In this document: one piece after another, positions 47,318 through 56,989 of the stretch | How the letters are laid out: each line of letters begins with the position of its first letter | Numbering within the stretch: the stretch's first letter is position 1 | Assembly: GCA_013538715.1 (NCBI GenBank) | Contig: JACAFH010000001.1 | Location: 186,001-250,000, forward strand | Direction: 5' to 3' | Origin: Candidatus Nitrosothermus koennekei | GTDB lineage: Archaea; Thermoproteota; Nitrososphaeria; Nitrososphaerales; Nitrosocaldaceae | DNA: 64,000 nucleotides | Position numbers and translations under genes: made by a program | Notes under the pieces: generated by a model | What the model saw: only the letters and a program-made list of their open reading frames with translations | Databases searched by the model: none | Told to the model about the DNA's origin: nothing

Positions 47318-48116
47318 AGATAGATTAGAATATAAACCTCTAATAAGCATTATAATTCCAACATACAAAAGCGAATCTTACATAGCAAGAACGTTGGAGT
47401 CTCTAAGTGAGCAAACCTATAAAAATTTTGAAGTGTTTATAGTTAACAGAGGAGATATAGCTGATTTAGAGAATATTTGTGCAAAATATAAATTTTGTAA
47501 GGTATTTAGATTAGATAGCGAAAGAACTAAAGCAATAAATTTTGGCGCTAGGATTTGTAATGGCGACTATATTTATTATCTGCCTTCTGATTATGTTTTA
47601 GAACCTACTACATTGGATGAAATTGTATCAGTTATTAGAAGAGATGATCCAGATGCTATTATAATACCTAATCTAATACATGAATCAGAAGGATTCTGGG
47701 CAAAAGTTAAGAATGTAGAGAAGAAGGCTATATTAAATACTAATATCGAAGCAGCAAGATTCTTCAAGAAAGATGTATTCTTTAAAGTAGGTATGTATGA
47801 TGAAAATATGATAGCTTATGAAGAACATGATCTTCATAACAGAGTAAAACTTTTGAATTATAAGATCTGTAGATTAGAACGTATTGGCGAATACATTACA
47901 AACGAACCTAATCTTATAGGTTATATTAAAAAATATTATTATTATGGAAAAACTATTAATGTATTTATGAAGAAGAATGGTAAATATAGCACACACATAA
48001 TGAATCCTTTTCGCATATCAAGTATTCCAATAAGATTATTGTTACCATTTATATTATATCAACTATGTAGGTATTCTGCTGCTATAATTGGATTTATAGT
48101 AGCAAGAATGAAATAG
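47307..48116 (+). CDS. family 2 glycosyltransferase
   Basis: 269 residues. LISIIIPTYKSESYIARTLESL and EQTYKNFEVFIV are the GT2 opening; SDYVLEP replaces the usual DxD with S-D-Y, a possible change in metal binding. The C-terminal 35 residues contain a hydrophobic region likely to sit at the membrane. Part of the surface-glycan locus. Confidence 0.85.
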   Translation: MYNRDRLEYKPLISIIIPTYKSESYIARTLESLSEQTYKNFEVFIVNRGDIADLENICAKYKFCKVFRLDSERTKAINFGARICNGDYIYYLPSDYVLEPTTLDEIVSVIRRDDPDAIIIPNLIHESEGFWAKVKNVEKKAILNTNIEAARFFKKDVFFKVGMYDENMIAYEEHDLHNRVKLLNYKICRLERIGEYITNEPNLIGYIKKYYYYGKTINVFMKKNGKYSTHIMNPFRISSIPIRLLLPFILYQLCRYSAAIIGFIVARMK

Positions 48117-49696
48117 TTATGATATATTTAAATAGATATAAAAATAAAGAGTTAGCAATTTTAATTGTGTTAAACCTAGTATCGCTGTTAAAGTCGGTCT
48201 AGTTATTACAGGCAGTGATATTCATCCATTCTTGCCAGAATCATTAGATACTTTATCATTCATACTTATGGTCTCTACATAATTTTGGTTCATCATTAAT
48301 TGCTCTAATGCCCATATTACGTACTTTTTATGTAACATTCTACAGATTTAGGTTATGATATAGCTCAGATAGTATTAAGGCTCATTAAACATAATAGTTT
48401 CTAAATATATTTTCTAACAAAGAATTTATAAATAAAATACATACAATTATAAAGTATATTTTATATGTTTAATTTTACATTTATTAACATAATAGATAAT
48501 GATGGCTTATCTAATCTTTATCGCTCATAAACTTCTCATTGTTATAAGATATCTGTTGTTATGACCTAATGTTTTTGCATAAATATTACAGGTTGAACTT
48601 ATGCACTCATAACAGAGCTTGAATAGGTTTGTTCTATACTCACAATTGTTTGTATATATATCTACTATTATATACTTGTGGATGCGATACAGATTCATGC
48701 ACAAATCTATGTTACTGGCTAGTATGCTGCATATTTATATATACACAATTATCCGTAATCAACTGTCTTATATACCGTGATAGCTATTGAATCGTAATTC
48801 ACTAGCAGATCAAATACAGTGTTTCTATTCATCTCATGGTAACGCGTTAGATTTATCTTATCAAATGAGTCTCTCTTCATGAATTTATTCTTCTCTCATG
48901 CATAATTTGGTTGAGCATTTCTATAATAATTCCACACCTTTATACTAGCAGAGTTCATCTATCTTTAGCCATCAATCTTGCTATGCTCTACAGATACTAT
49001 CTACTCCATAACAGCTCTAATCATTCAATATTGTTTGTAACTAATTCCAAGATGGTTGTTTATGTTCAAATATCCTAAGCATGATATACAGAATATGACG
49101 ATAAACCATTTATATAATGATCAATAAGTATAGTCTATTATTAATATGTGAAGGCATTCACTATAATAGTAATGTGGAATATGATTCTATACTTTCATAC
49201 ATCTTAACATTCATTGAATTGAAAAGGTAACATATCAATCACTTCATCTGGTTACCATAAGCAGACAGACATATATAGATTCGTCCAAAATAGTAGTTTT
49301 ATCAATGTAGAAGAATCTATCATTAATTATTGTAACATGATTCTTTATTACTAGCATAGACATTTGTATTACTTTTGAGTGATTATGTTGACGACATCTA
49401 GATTCTATACAATAATTTTTTATCAAATCTAGGCATGTTATGTAATATACTCTATTCATCACTAGCGTGATATTTAATACCGTGTAAAATATGCTAAATA
49501 TAAACGTAAATTAGTAGATACTAATAACATATAGTGCAACAATATAGCGTTTTTAATCAATGATATATAAGTTGCAATAGCATATGAAGAGTTTGATAAA
49601 TTATATAAGTAAATTGATATATTGTAAATAAAATGTATATATTATATAACAATAAGTTATATTATTATAATATTTTAAACTAATACGTCAATTTCT
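48117..49696. other. 1.6-kb stretch without intact genes, probably decayed
   Basis: All six frames are broken. A fragment near 48180-48260 on the plus strand reads like a glycosyltransferase-2 opening (for example FLPESLDTLS), and a 72-codon minus-strand frame at 49244-49462 has no recognisable family. AT-rich and without clear inverted repeats. Best described as gene remnants inside the glycan locus. Confidence 0.5.
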
Positions 49697-52600
49697 TTAT
49701 GTTCGAGAATGGTTTTTCTTTGCCCAATTGTAGATTAGGTATGTTGTGCAAACTATTAAAGTAGTGACTGATATTATTGAACCGATGTAAAACCATCTTT
49801 GGGGTTCATATTCTATGATGATTTCTAAGAGACCTTGTTGATTTATCCAGAAACCATTTATCGTGCCAAACAAGGGTATGGATTGTATTTTTTCTCCATT
49901 TACATAAGTAACCCATAGAGGATCATATGATTCTGCAAAAGAGAGTAGGAAAGGTTTAATAGCATTGACTTTAACTACATATTTAGTGGGGTTTATCTTT
50001 TGGTAACTTATTACTTGAGCTGGATCTTCATCGACAAAAATATTTTCTATAGGTTCGTTCTCTTTTTGTGTGTTATAAAACCAAATAACATCCACATTAG
50101 CAGGAGATTGTGCTAGATTAGTTAGTTCAATAGTATGTTTTCCTCTTTCTAACCCTATCGATCCTATGTAGTTCCAATTTAGTTGGGGTGAATTGATTTT
50201 ATACTCTCTATCATCTATTTTTATTGTCAGATGTCCCATACTTCTAATTGCAAAGATATAATCACTTGTTTTTATAATTTCTATAGTGTTAGAGAGTTTT
50301 GATGTTTCATTTAGTTCTAGCATTTGTCCATTACTGGCTTCCTCATACTTATCTGATATCTTGCTATTTTGGTTGTAAAGATCTGATTCTGCTTCTAGAA
50401 TATATATGATTCTCTTGTCTTGTAAAGACTGCTCTAGTTGTATCTTAGCATCTTCATATTCTTGTTTAGGAATTAATGCGAAGAGGTTTATTGCATTGAA
50501 CCCTTCTAAATTTCGTAATGTGATTTTATGATATCCTTTCCCTACATCTATTGTTCCAATTTCTTTCCATATAAATTTATTGAGTTGATCCGCTGTGTTT
50601 AGAATGTAGTCTTTGTCATCTAACTGTACATGGATTGCTCCACCATACTGATTTTGGAACAACCGTATTAAGAATATGTATTTATTTGTTTCTTCTACTG
50701 TAAATGGGATTTCAAGAGTATTATTGATAGCCCAAGTAAAGATCAAGCCTTTGTTATAGTCAGATTGCCAATTATTCATACCTCTTTGTTCTAAATAATA
50801 ATGCCAAGGGGCATGTAGTCGATCTGCAGTGGCGGCTTTAGACCAGAACTTTGCTGGATTATGGAAGTAGGTGGAGTTAAAAGGTGTTATAAGAACTCCC
50901 TTTTCCTTTGCAGTTTCGTAAAGCCACACTGATTCGAAACCAGATAAAACTACTTTGGCTCTCTCTATCGTATATTTTCTAGCATCTGATGTAACTGTAA
51001 TATGGGATGCATTTGGCAGAAATGTTATAGCATAGAAGTTCTTTCCATCTAGATCCGATAATATTAAATTCCTCGGAACATAAAAAGGTGTAAGATTATA
51101 CGGATTCTCGCATATAGTTAGATAATCAAGTTTGTTGCAACTCAAATATTGATAATCTGTAAAGTTTGATGCGCCTAAGATATCGGTTCTCTTAATAATA
51201 TATTTAATGTTAAGAGCATTTAGGAGATATTGTGGTGCTTCCTCTTTAGTTAACATTTTAACGTATTCAAAATTCTTATTATGAGTTGATCCTATGGATC
51301 GTTCTATAACATCAGATGTTGCTTTTTCATGATTCCAAACATACCTATCGGTGCCGAGAATGCTCTGAGTTGAGATTGGATATAGCCATAAAACCTTATG
51401 CTCTATGGGAATTTTATCATATAAGTCATAATACTCTTGTGGCATGTAGGTAGGTGAATATACCCTGTTTATGTAAACTAGCGAAGGGGAAGATGCTATG
51501 TTTATAATCAATATTACTATAAATGAGAATGATGTTACAACAAATCTTTTCTTATCTTTAAGTAAGGTAAGACCAGATAACAACATCACAACAAGGAATA
51601 TTGGGACTAACACGGCAAGTTTTCCCCATTCTCTAAATGGGGCAAAAATGTCGATATAGCCCATTCGTCCAAAGAAGTGAATTATATTTAATAAAATAGA
51701 ATTGTTAACTCCTTGCATAAAGAAGATTATGCCTACAATAAAAAGTAATGAAAAGAGAGTTAGTGCTCTATGTTTCTTTTCTGCTGCAGGAATAAAGAGC
51801 GCTGTAAGAAAGGCAAACATAAATAATAATAATGAAGTCAGAAGAAACACAGGATTTTTAAGAAGAGTTGTTGGAAGTTGAGGCCACCAATTATTGGTAA
51901 ATGTAAAGATATTAATCAAATCTCCATTTCTAGAAAGAAATGATAGTTGATCTATACTCATAGGTATGGGATATTCTAGACCAGATCTAAATAACAGAAA
52001 TAACAACGATATATTGGAAAAAAGATAAATTGTCATAGGAATGCTAATAAATAAAAGAAGTTTCTTTATATTCCTATCCAACAAGATCAAATGTATGATT
52101 AAAAATACATGTATAACAAACATGTAAATGAATTGGTGAGGAATTATACCGTAGATAGCGAATAGCAATGAATAGATTATTAATTGCGTTATCTTTCTAT
52201 ATAATATGTAAGTCAATCCACAATACAAATATAACGGAAATATAGCATAACTATACCATATCCATAGATGCACTATTCTTTCAACAGACCATAGATTTAA
52301 GTAATAGAATATGGTTATACATGGAATTAATAAAGCACGATAGTGTTCTTTCATTTCAAATAGGTTACATAATTTGAATATGCCATAACATCCTATAATA
52401 ATAGAAGCCAATACTACTATACTGGCAATCTGACTATCTGTAACTGAAGGTATTAATGTTGATAACATAGATATACCTCCAAACAAAGGTCCTATTCTAA
52501 TTTCATCATCTCTTACCTCTCCAGCACGTTGGTTAAATATATAATAGAGTGTTCGATGTCTTTCAAATCCCGAATTATTGCCTATAAATGATGTCAAGTC

Positions 52601-52705
52601 TCCATAAACGAAATTTAATCGATTATCTAAAAGCGGATGCAATAATGGACTAAAGAAAATAAGCACGATACTTAATGAAATCAAAAAAGATATCAAGGAT
52701 AACAT
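49697..52705 (-). CDS. large GT-C/YfhO-like membrane protein with twin beta-sandwich domains
   Basis: 1002 residues. Residues 1-420 hold about 12 spans; an early extracytoplasmic loop follows the first span, as in GT-C enzymes. A long external part contains two similar beta-sandwich modules, each ending in IGT/IGS-x6-G-x-H-x-I-x-L (about 620-705 and 755-835), like carbohydrate-binding modules. The end has the YfhO-style ESYDPLWVTYVNG, NGFWI, EYEPQRW and a final span with Lys-rich tail. Probably transfers or handles lipid-linked sugars at the cell surface. Confidence 0.75.
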   Translation of the reverse strand: MLSLISFLISLSIVLIFFSPLLHPLLDNRLNFVYGDLTSFIGNNSGFERHRTLYYIFNQRAGEVRDDEIRIGPLFGGISMLSTLIPSVTDSQIASIVVLASIIIGCYGIFKLCNLFEMKEHYRALLIPCITIFYYLNLWSVERIVHLWIWYSYAIFPLYLYCGLTYILYRKITQLIIYSLLFAIYGIIPHQFIYMFVIHVFLIIHLILLDRNIKKLLLFISIPMTIYLFSNISLLFLLFRSGLEYPIPMSIDQLSFLSRNGDLINIFTFTNNWWPQLPTTLLKNPVFLLTSLLLFMFAFLTALFIPAAEKKHRALTLFSLLFIVGIIFFMQGVNNSILLNIIHFFGRMGYIDIFAPFREWGKLAVLVPIFLVVMLLSGLTLLKDKKRFVVTSFSFIVILIINIASSPSLVYINRVYSPTYMPQEYYDLYDKIPIEHKVLWLYPISTQSILGTDRYVWNHEKATSDVIERSIGSTHNKNFEYVKMLTKEEAPQYLLNALNIKYIIKRTDILGASNFTDYQYLSCNKLDYLTICENPYNLTPFYVPRNLILSDLDGKNFYAITFLPNASHITVTSDARKYTIERAKVVLSGFESVWLYETAKEKGVLITPFNSTYFHNPAKFWSKAATADRLHAPWHYYLEQRGMNNWQSDYNKGLIFTWAINNTLEIPFTVEETNKYIFLIRLFQNQYGGAIHVQLDDKDYILNTADQLNKFIWKEIGTIDVGKGYHKITLRNLEGFNAINLFALIPKQEYEDAKIQLEQSLQDKRIIYILEAESDLYNQNSKISDKYEEASNGQMLELNETSKLSNTIEIIKTSDYIFAIRSMGHLTIKIDDREYKINSPQLNWNYIGSIGLERGKHTIELTNLAQSPANVDVIWFYNTQKENEPIENIFVDEDPAQVISYQKINPTKYVVKVNAIKPFLLSFAESYDPLWVTYVNGEKIQSIPLFGTINGFWINQQGLLEIIIEYEPQRWFYIGSIISVTTLIVCTTYLIYNWAKKNHSRT

Positions 52706-52709
52706 TACT

Positions 52710-52976
52710 TCATCTAACCTTACTTTCTAAACATTCTACTATTCGTGTTAAGATATAATTGAGTCTCAAAGATCTTACATGACTACCACAACCAACATTT
52801 AGATTGTATTTTGTGTCAGGTAATTTAAGTTGTTCAAAAAACACTTGAGCCATATTGTAAGAGTAATGCTGTCCAGTATGAAGAATAAAGTAATCTAATT
52901 TCAAACGTTCACACTCACGAATAATTGGAGACATTATAATCTCAGGTCACGTCCCAAGTACAATTGAAATTTTCAT
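52710..52976 (-). pseudogene. wecB: UDP-GlcNAc 2-epimerase (wecB) 5' remnant
   Basis: From ATG 52976 it reads KISIVLGT, then TGA where the family has Arg, then PEII-MSPIIRECERLKLDYFI and LHTGQHYSYNMAQVFFEQL, followed by an unrelated-looking tail. Family members have about 360 residues; here only the first 70 or so remain and the frame is broken at the conserved GTRPE motif. The two bases before the ATG belong to the preceding gene's stop overlap. Confidence 0.88.
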
Positions 52977-53251
52977 TCTTCGATCACTACCGTATTATAC
53001 TTGTATATGATACGTGTTAGTATAAATGGTATTACGAATATGGAGAGAATATATTTGTGAATTGGGTAACGTTGATAAATACTATTGTCATGGCGCTTAT
53101 TAATTATCTGTTTTATGTAAATTGTCTTAAGTTTTATAAGAACTCTATCTTGTAACGAAAGTTTATACGAGATCTTGTATCTTAGTACTTTTTTAATTAA
53201 TATATCTATTTTTAGCATTAAACTTTTATTTTTCTCCATTATTGGTATCAT
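52973..53251 (-). CDS. short basic protein, possibly a truncated gene
   Basis: 92 residues, very Lys/Ile/Tyr-rich with a hydrophobic C-terminal part (YILSIFVIPFILTRIIY). Its stop overlaps the wecB remnant's ATG in ATGA. No domain recognised. It may itself be the end of a larger lost gene, given the decay around it. Confidence 0.4.
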   Translation of the reverse strand: MIPIMEKNKSLMLKIDILIKKVLRYKISYKLSLQDRVLIKLKTIYIKQIINKRHDNSIYQRYPIHKYILSIFVIPFILTRIIYKYNTVVIEE

Positions 53252-53738
53252 TATACCAACGACTATATATTAACTTTTCTAATGTGACATATCTGTATAA
53301 GAATTATCCTGAGTTCATCTTATTTTAGTTACAAGTATATTAATACTCTCTATTTTAGTAGGAGAAATGATATTAGTTAAAATACAACATAGGCTATAGA
53401 TATCAAGGTTACTATATTGATCTAGTTATCATACAGGAATGGTGATGGATTTCTAGCAAGCAGTTAGTGTTACAATGCACTTATATATTGTCAGAATCAT
53501 ATGAATAGCATAAGTATTTGATAATACTCAAGCAAGCAGGCATTAGCATTACATAAGCAATTCACTTATAGATAAAGGTTTATGATATAGACTAGCATAA
53601 GTTTTGGTTTTATATATGAAGAACAAAACATTTAAGAAATAGTATTAAAAATTGTTTCGACAACCTCAATAGCAGGTTAAATCAATTATATACAAAAGTT
53701 GGCATTATTGAGGACTAGAATTATAGGTGAAATCTTGT
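53252..53738. other. intergenic, with an imperfect repeated segment
   Basis: No gene. Two similar stretches of about 75-85 bp, near 53450-53525 and 53530-53615, share AGCAAGCA, a TTACA-containing core, CACTTATA and TAGCATAAGT in the same order, suggesting an old tandem duplication. Confidence 0.45.
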
Positions 53739-54248
53739 TTATTGGTTAATCGAACTATACACTTTATTATATAACTCTAACAATATATCATTATATACTA
53801 CTAACCTATCATACTCTTCCTCTTCTAATATAAGTAATTCATTTGATAATCTTCTACAAAAACCTCTCTTGCAGAGGATAAGTACTCTATTCCATATATA
53901 TCTCTCATTTCTAGTATTTATGAAGTTGATAATATCATTCTTTGCTACTGGTAAACCTTTTCCAGAGATCATAACTCCTTTATGATAATAATAGTATAGC
54001 ATAGCAAGTGATAATATATGTAGTAGAGAAAGGTTTAGTTTATATGCTAGATATAAAGCCTGTCCATATAACGTTAATGTAAACCTCTCTTCTATCTTAG
54101 ATATAATACCACGCTTCATTAGTCTCTTAATCTCCATATCCAAATTGGTAGGCTTAGTAAGCATATCTTTTATCTCGTTTCTTACCATTGGTTTAGAGAA
54201 GAGTATACAAATTATATTACTAGCAACACTACCCTGCTTTATAAACAT
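53739..54248 (-). CDS. winged-helix-like protein of the TFB/ParB operon
   Basis: 169 residues. Residues about 10-70 follow a winged-helix pattern (MVRNEIKDMLTKPTNLDMEI, RLMKRGIISK, ERFTLTLYGQAL), the last part resembling the wing and a following helix. A second half (about 95-160) has another helix-turn-helix-like run, KNDIINFINTRNERYIW. Start overlaps the ParB-like gene's stop by one base (TAATG). Function unknown; DNA binding is inferred. Confidence 0.6.
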   Translation of the reverse strand: MFIKQGSVASNIICILFSKPMVRNEIKDMLTKPTNLDMEIKRLMKRGIISKIEERFTLTLYGQALYLAYKLNLSLLHILSLAMLYYYYHKGVMISGKGLPVAKNDIINFINTRNERYIWNRVLILCKRGFCRRLSNELLILEEEEYDRLVVYNDILLELYNKVYSSINQ

Positions 54249-55225
54249 TATTCATTTTCACATGTCAATATAAGAAACTTTCTGCTTTTACTCTTGCTTA
54301 TTAACTTAAACGCTTCTTCTTTATTAGAAGCAATAAAGAGATGCAATAAACCTTCATTCTCAAACTCCTCTACTATATCAGGATGAAGAGCATATGTATT
54401 TTTGGCTACGTCATCTTTTATAATTAAAAGATTATGGTTAGATTCTAATAATGATACAGTTAACTTCTTCTTATTTATAGCATATGTAGTATCACATTTT
54501 ATACATTTAAGTATTGTTAGCTCTTTTGATTCATTGATTAACTTCTTCTCCAATTTATCTGCAGTCTTTAGACTTTGTTCTTTGTTAGTATTACTCTTAT
54601 AATACGATACAAACGCTAATATACTATCTTCTTCAGGAAATGAGAATCTATTCTCTGGTCTATCTATGTTTATAAATATGTAATCTACTACCTCCTTTTG
54701 ATGCTCGATTGGTATTTTTGAGAGTGTCTTGATTATATAATGTGGTATATACACATTGTCAAATTTCTTACAAAGTAAATCTATATAATACTTGAGTGAA
54801 TTGTATGCCTCTTCTCCTAATTTTGAGATTGAAAGTATAGTTCTTACCTCTTCCACATCAAGCCAATACTTCTTTGCTATCTTATAAAGATCCTTCTCAT
54901 CCTCATCTTTTAGAGCTTCGTAAAGCATTAAAGGATTAAACATACTGTGCTTGTTATATCTTATATGATTTACAACTACCTCCTCTTTATCATTTAACTC
55001 ATGTATATTTGCTTGTATGTAAGATAAACCTGCTCTCTTGAATGCTTCTACTCTTGCATGACCATCTATTATATAATACTCTCCATTTAAAAATCCTACT
55101 TCTATAGGCAGTATAGATTCTGGAGCCTCTTTTGCAGTATTGGCTATCTTAGCAATAAGCTTCTCGCTACTTACAGTTGTCTTTAAAAATGATAACTTTA
55201 ATAGATCTATTCTGATCTTCTCCAT
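54248..55225 (-). CDS. ParB-like N-terminal domain protein
   Basis: 325 residues. Residues about 30-100 form a ParB/Srx-type domain with YYIIDGHARVEAFKRAG (the D-G-H-x-R loop that binds nucleotide in ParB-like proteins). A helical middle (about 105-225) includes a helix-turn-helix-like WLDVEEVRTILSISKLG. A CxxC pair near residue 240 (KCIKCDT) suggests half of a zinc site. No ParA partner is nearby. Overlaps the TFB-like gene by 19 bp. Confidence 0.7.
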   Translation of the reverse strand: MEKIRIDLLKLSFLKTTVSSEKLIAKIANTAKEAPESILPIEVGFLNGEYYIIDGHARVEAFKRAGLSYIQANIHELNDKEEVVVNHIRYNKHSMFNPLMLYEALKDEDEKDLYKIAKKYWLDVEEVRTILSISKLGEEAYNSLKYYIDLLCKKFDNVYIPHYIIKTLSKIPIEHQKEVVDYIFINIDRPENRFSFPEEDSILAFVSYYKSNTNKEQSLKTADKLEKKLINESKELTILKCIKCDTTYAINKKKLTVSLLESNHNLLIIKDDVAKNTYALHPDIVEEFENEGLLHLFIASNKEEAFKLISKSKSRKFLILTCENE

Positions 55226-55896
55226 TCTTTATCAACTCTTTTAATATTTATTAAAAGTTTCAAACTCCTTTGCATCCTTGTACTTCTTCTCCCTTTTAAC
55301 ATATTATACATTTTTATTGCTTTCATCATCAAATATTTATCACATGTTTCTACATAATTATTCAATTCATTGATGAGTATTTTTGTAAAATATTCATCAT
55401 TATATGATATATTACATATATCAGATAATTTATTCATTATTTTTAATAGACTAGGTAATTTATTTACAACATAAACAGATTTTATTACTTCTTTAATTTC
55501 ATACTCTGATTTTGGAATTGCATATCTTATACACGTATTACTTATTGATAGAAGTGCAGCTTCGGCTTTTTTTATTCGAGAAGATGATTTTAATAAGCGA
55601 GAATAGTAAGACCATGCATCTAACGCTGCATAAAGCGGTAGATTTAACTTCTCACATACTATTGAAAAGTCAGAGCTTGTATATTCATTAATATGTAGCC
55701 TTTTAAACTGTTCCTTTCCACCTAATTCTACTACATGGAAAAGACGTGGATTATTCGTCATCTTTAACTCTTCATTATAAGTATATCCTAAGACATAACC
55801 ACAGCTATCACATACCATCTCTCCATCAATATTTCTTATGAACGAATGCACATGAGTCTCTCTCTTCTTATAGATTGCATCTGTATGAAATTCCAT
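55207..55896 (-). CDS. divergent TFB/TFIIB-like protein
   Basis: 229 residues, against about 300 in ordinary archaeal TFB. The N-terminal zinc ribbon is altered: HVHSF with two His, then MVCDSCGYVLG with two Cys. Two cyclin-like helical repeats follow: about 65-135 (IVCEKLNLPLYAALDAWSYY, then AALLSISNTCIRYAIP) and 140-225. The B-finger region is shortened. It may be a specialised initiation factor for a few promoters or a repurposed DNA-binding protein. First gene of a three-gene operon. Confidence 0.7.
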   Translation of the reverse strand: MEFHTDAIYKKRETHVHSFIRNIDGEMVCDSCGYVLGYTYNEELKMTNNPRLFHVVELGGKEQFKRLHINEYTSSDFSIVCEKLNLPLYAALDAWSYYSRLLKSSSRIKKAEAALLSISNTCIRYAIPKSEYEIKEVIKSVYVVNKLPSLLKIMNKLSDICNISYNDEYFTKILINELNNYVETCDKYLMMKAIKMYNMLKGRRSTRMQRSLKLLINIKRVDKEWRRSE

Positions 55897-56147
55897 CGAT
55901 ATACAACTTGTGAACCTATTATTTATAATTATTGGTACATTGATAGTAATATTAATAGAAATATTAAATTAATGTATGTATATTATTAATATTATTATAA
56001 TGTTATATTATTTATAATCTTCTTCAAGATACTTCTACTAAAGCAATCTATTATAATTCATCTAGAATACTGAGATAGGAATAAGATTTCTTATATGTAT
56101 ATATAATTTAACAGCTTTTATATATTACTATCAATCCGATTTAGAAT

Positions 56148-56303
56148 ATGAAGATAGTAATAATGGAGAATGGTCCGATAATAATAGAGGGTAAGAAAAG
56201 AGTAGCATTATGTAGATGTGGTCATTCAAATAATAAACCATATTGTGATGGCAGTCATAGAAACGCTGATTTTAAAGCAGCAGGTGTAGAGTTAGATCTC
56301 TAA
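56148..56303 (+). CDS. CDGSH-type iron-sulfur protein
   Basis: 51 residues, ATG 56148 to TAA 56301-56303. One CDGSH motif: C-R-C-G-H-S-x4-P-Y-C-D-G-S-H, with three Cys and one His that hold a 2Fe-2S cluster in the mitoNEET family. Single-motif proteins of this size are usual in archaea. The 3' end overlaps the convergent zinc-ribbon gene by 12 bp. Confidence 0.9.
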   Translation: MKIVIMENGPIIIEGKKRVALCRCGHSNNKPYCDGSHRNADFKAAGVELDL

Positions 56304-56603
56304 ATCTTTTATTTTATCCAGTATTGTGATATAACTGATTATTAGTTTAGTGATATCTAACTGTTTGTTTATATCATCTTCTCCATTTAAGTGTAATATA
56401 CATTCATTAATCTTTCTCTTTATTACTTCTTTTGGTTCAGTCTTCTCAACTATCTTCTCAGTCTCAGTCTTCTTACCACAGTTTATGCATAGTATACCAT
56501 CTTTGAATTTAATCTGAACACCTTTACATACTTCACATGGATCTGCTAGTAACGTTCCACCTTTTCTTATTAGTTCTGCTGCTGATGCTATATTACTCAT
56601 CAT
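56292..56603 (-). CDS. SSSCA1/p27-type zinc-ribbon protein
   Basis: 103 residues. An N-terminal helix, SAAELIRKGGTLLADPC, precedes a zinc ribbon CEVC ... CINCG (residues about 23-43), the layout of the Sjogren's syndrome/scleroderma autoantigen 1 family, common in archaea. A Glu/Lys-rich linker and a C-terminal helix follow. Function unknown. Confidence 0.85.
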   Translation of the reverse strand: MMSNIASAAELIRKGGTLLADPCEVCKGVQIKFKDGILCINCGKKTETEKIVEKTEPKEVIKRKINECILHLNGEDDINKQLDITKLIISYITILDKIKDLEI

Positions 56604-56683
56604 CTTATCTACACTTACGAATAATAAAAACTTAATCTAATAGGAATACTTTAATAGTAATAATGCATAAATCATAATTGTAG

Positions 56684-56989
56684 ATGGCGGGTATATGCAA
56701 AAAATGTGGATTACCACAAGATCTATGTGCTTGTGTAGAGTTGGATAAAGAAGCAGTAAGAGTAGTAGTTAGACTAGAGAAGAGGAGATTCAACAAGGAT
56801 ACAACACTAGTAGAAGGTTTTGGAAAAGAGACTGATATAAATGGTGTAGCAAAGTATCTTAAAAGCAAATTAGCATGTGGAGGAACTGTTAAGGATGGTT
56901 CTATAATGTTACAAGGTGATCATAGAGATAATGTTAAGAAATATCTAATAGAATGTGGTTTTAATGAGGATGTTATAGAGGTTCATTAA
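56684..56989 (+). CDS. translation initiation factor aIF1 (SUI1)
   Basis: 101 residues. An N-terminal CKKCGLPQDLCAC zinc-binding segment, then the SUI1 core with VRLEKRRFNKDTTLVEGF, KLACGGTVKDGSIMLQGDH and a C-terminal LIECGF. aIF1 monitors start-codon choice on the 30S subunit. Overlaps the following CPBP gene by a single base (TAATG). Confidence 0.95.
   Translation: MAGICKKCGLPQDLCACVELDKEAVRVVVRLEKRRFNKDTTLVEGFGKETDINGVAKYLKSKLACGGTVKDGSIMLQGDHRDNVKKYLIECGFNEDVIEVH

Noticed and set aside
49244-49462. 72-codon minus-strand frame as a gene
   Set aside because: It has no family resemblance, no clear start context, and lies in a decayed stretch; left as part of the gap description.
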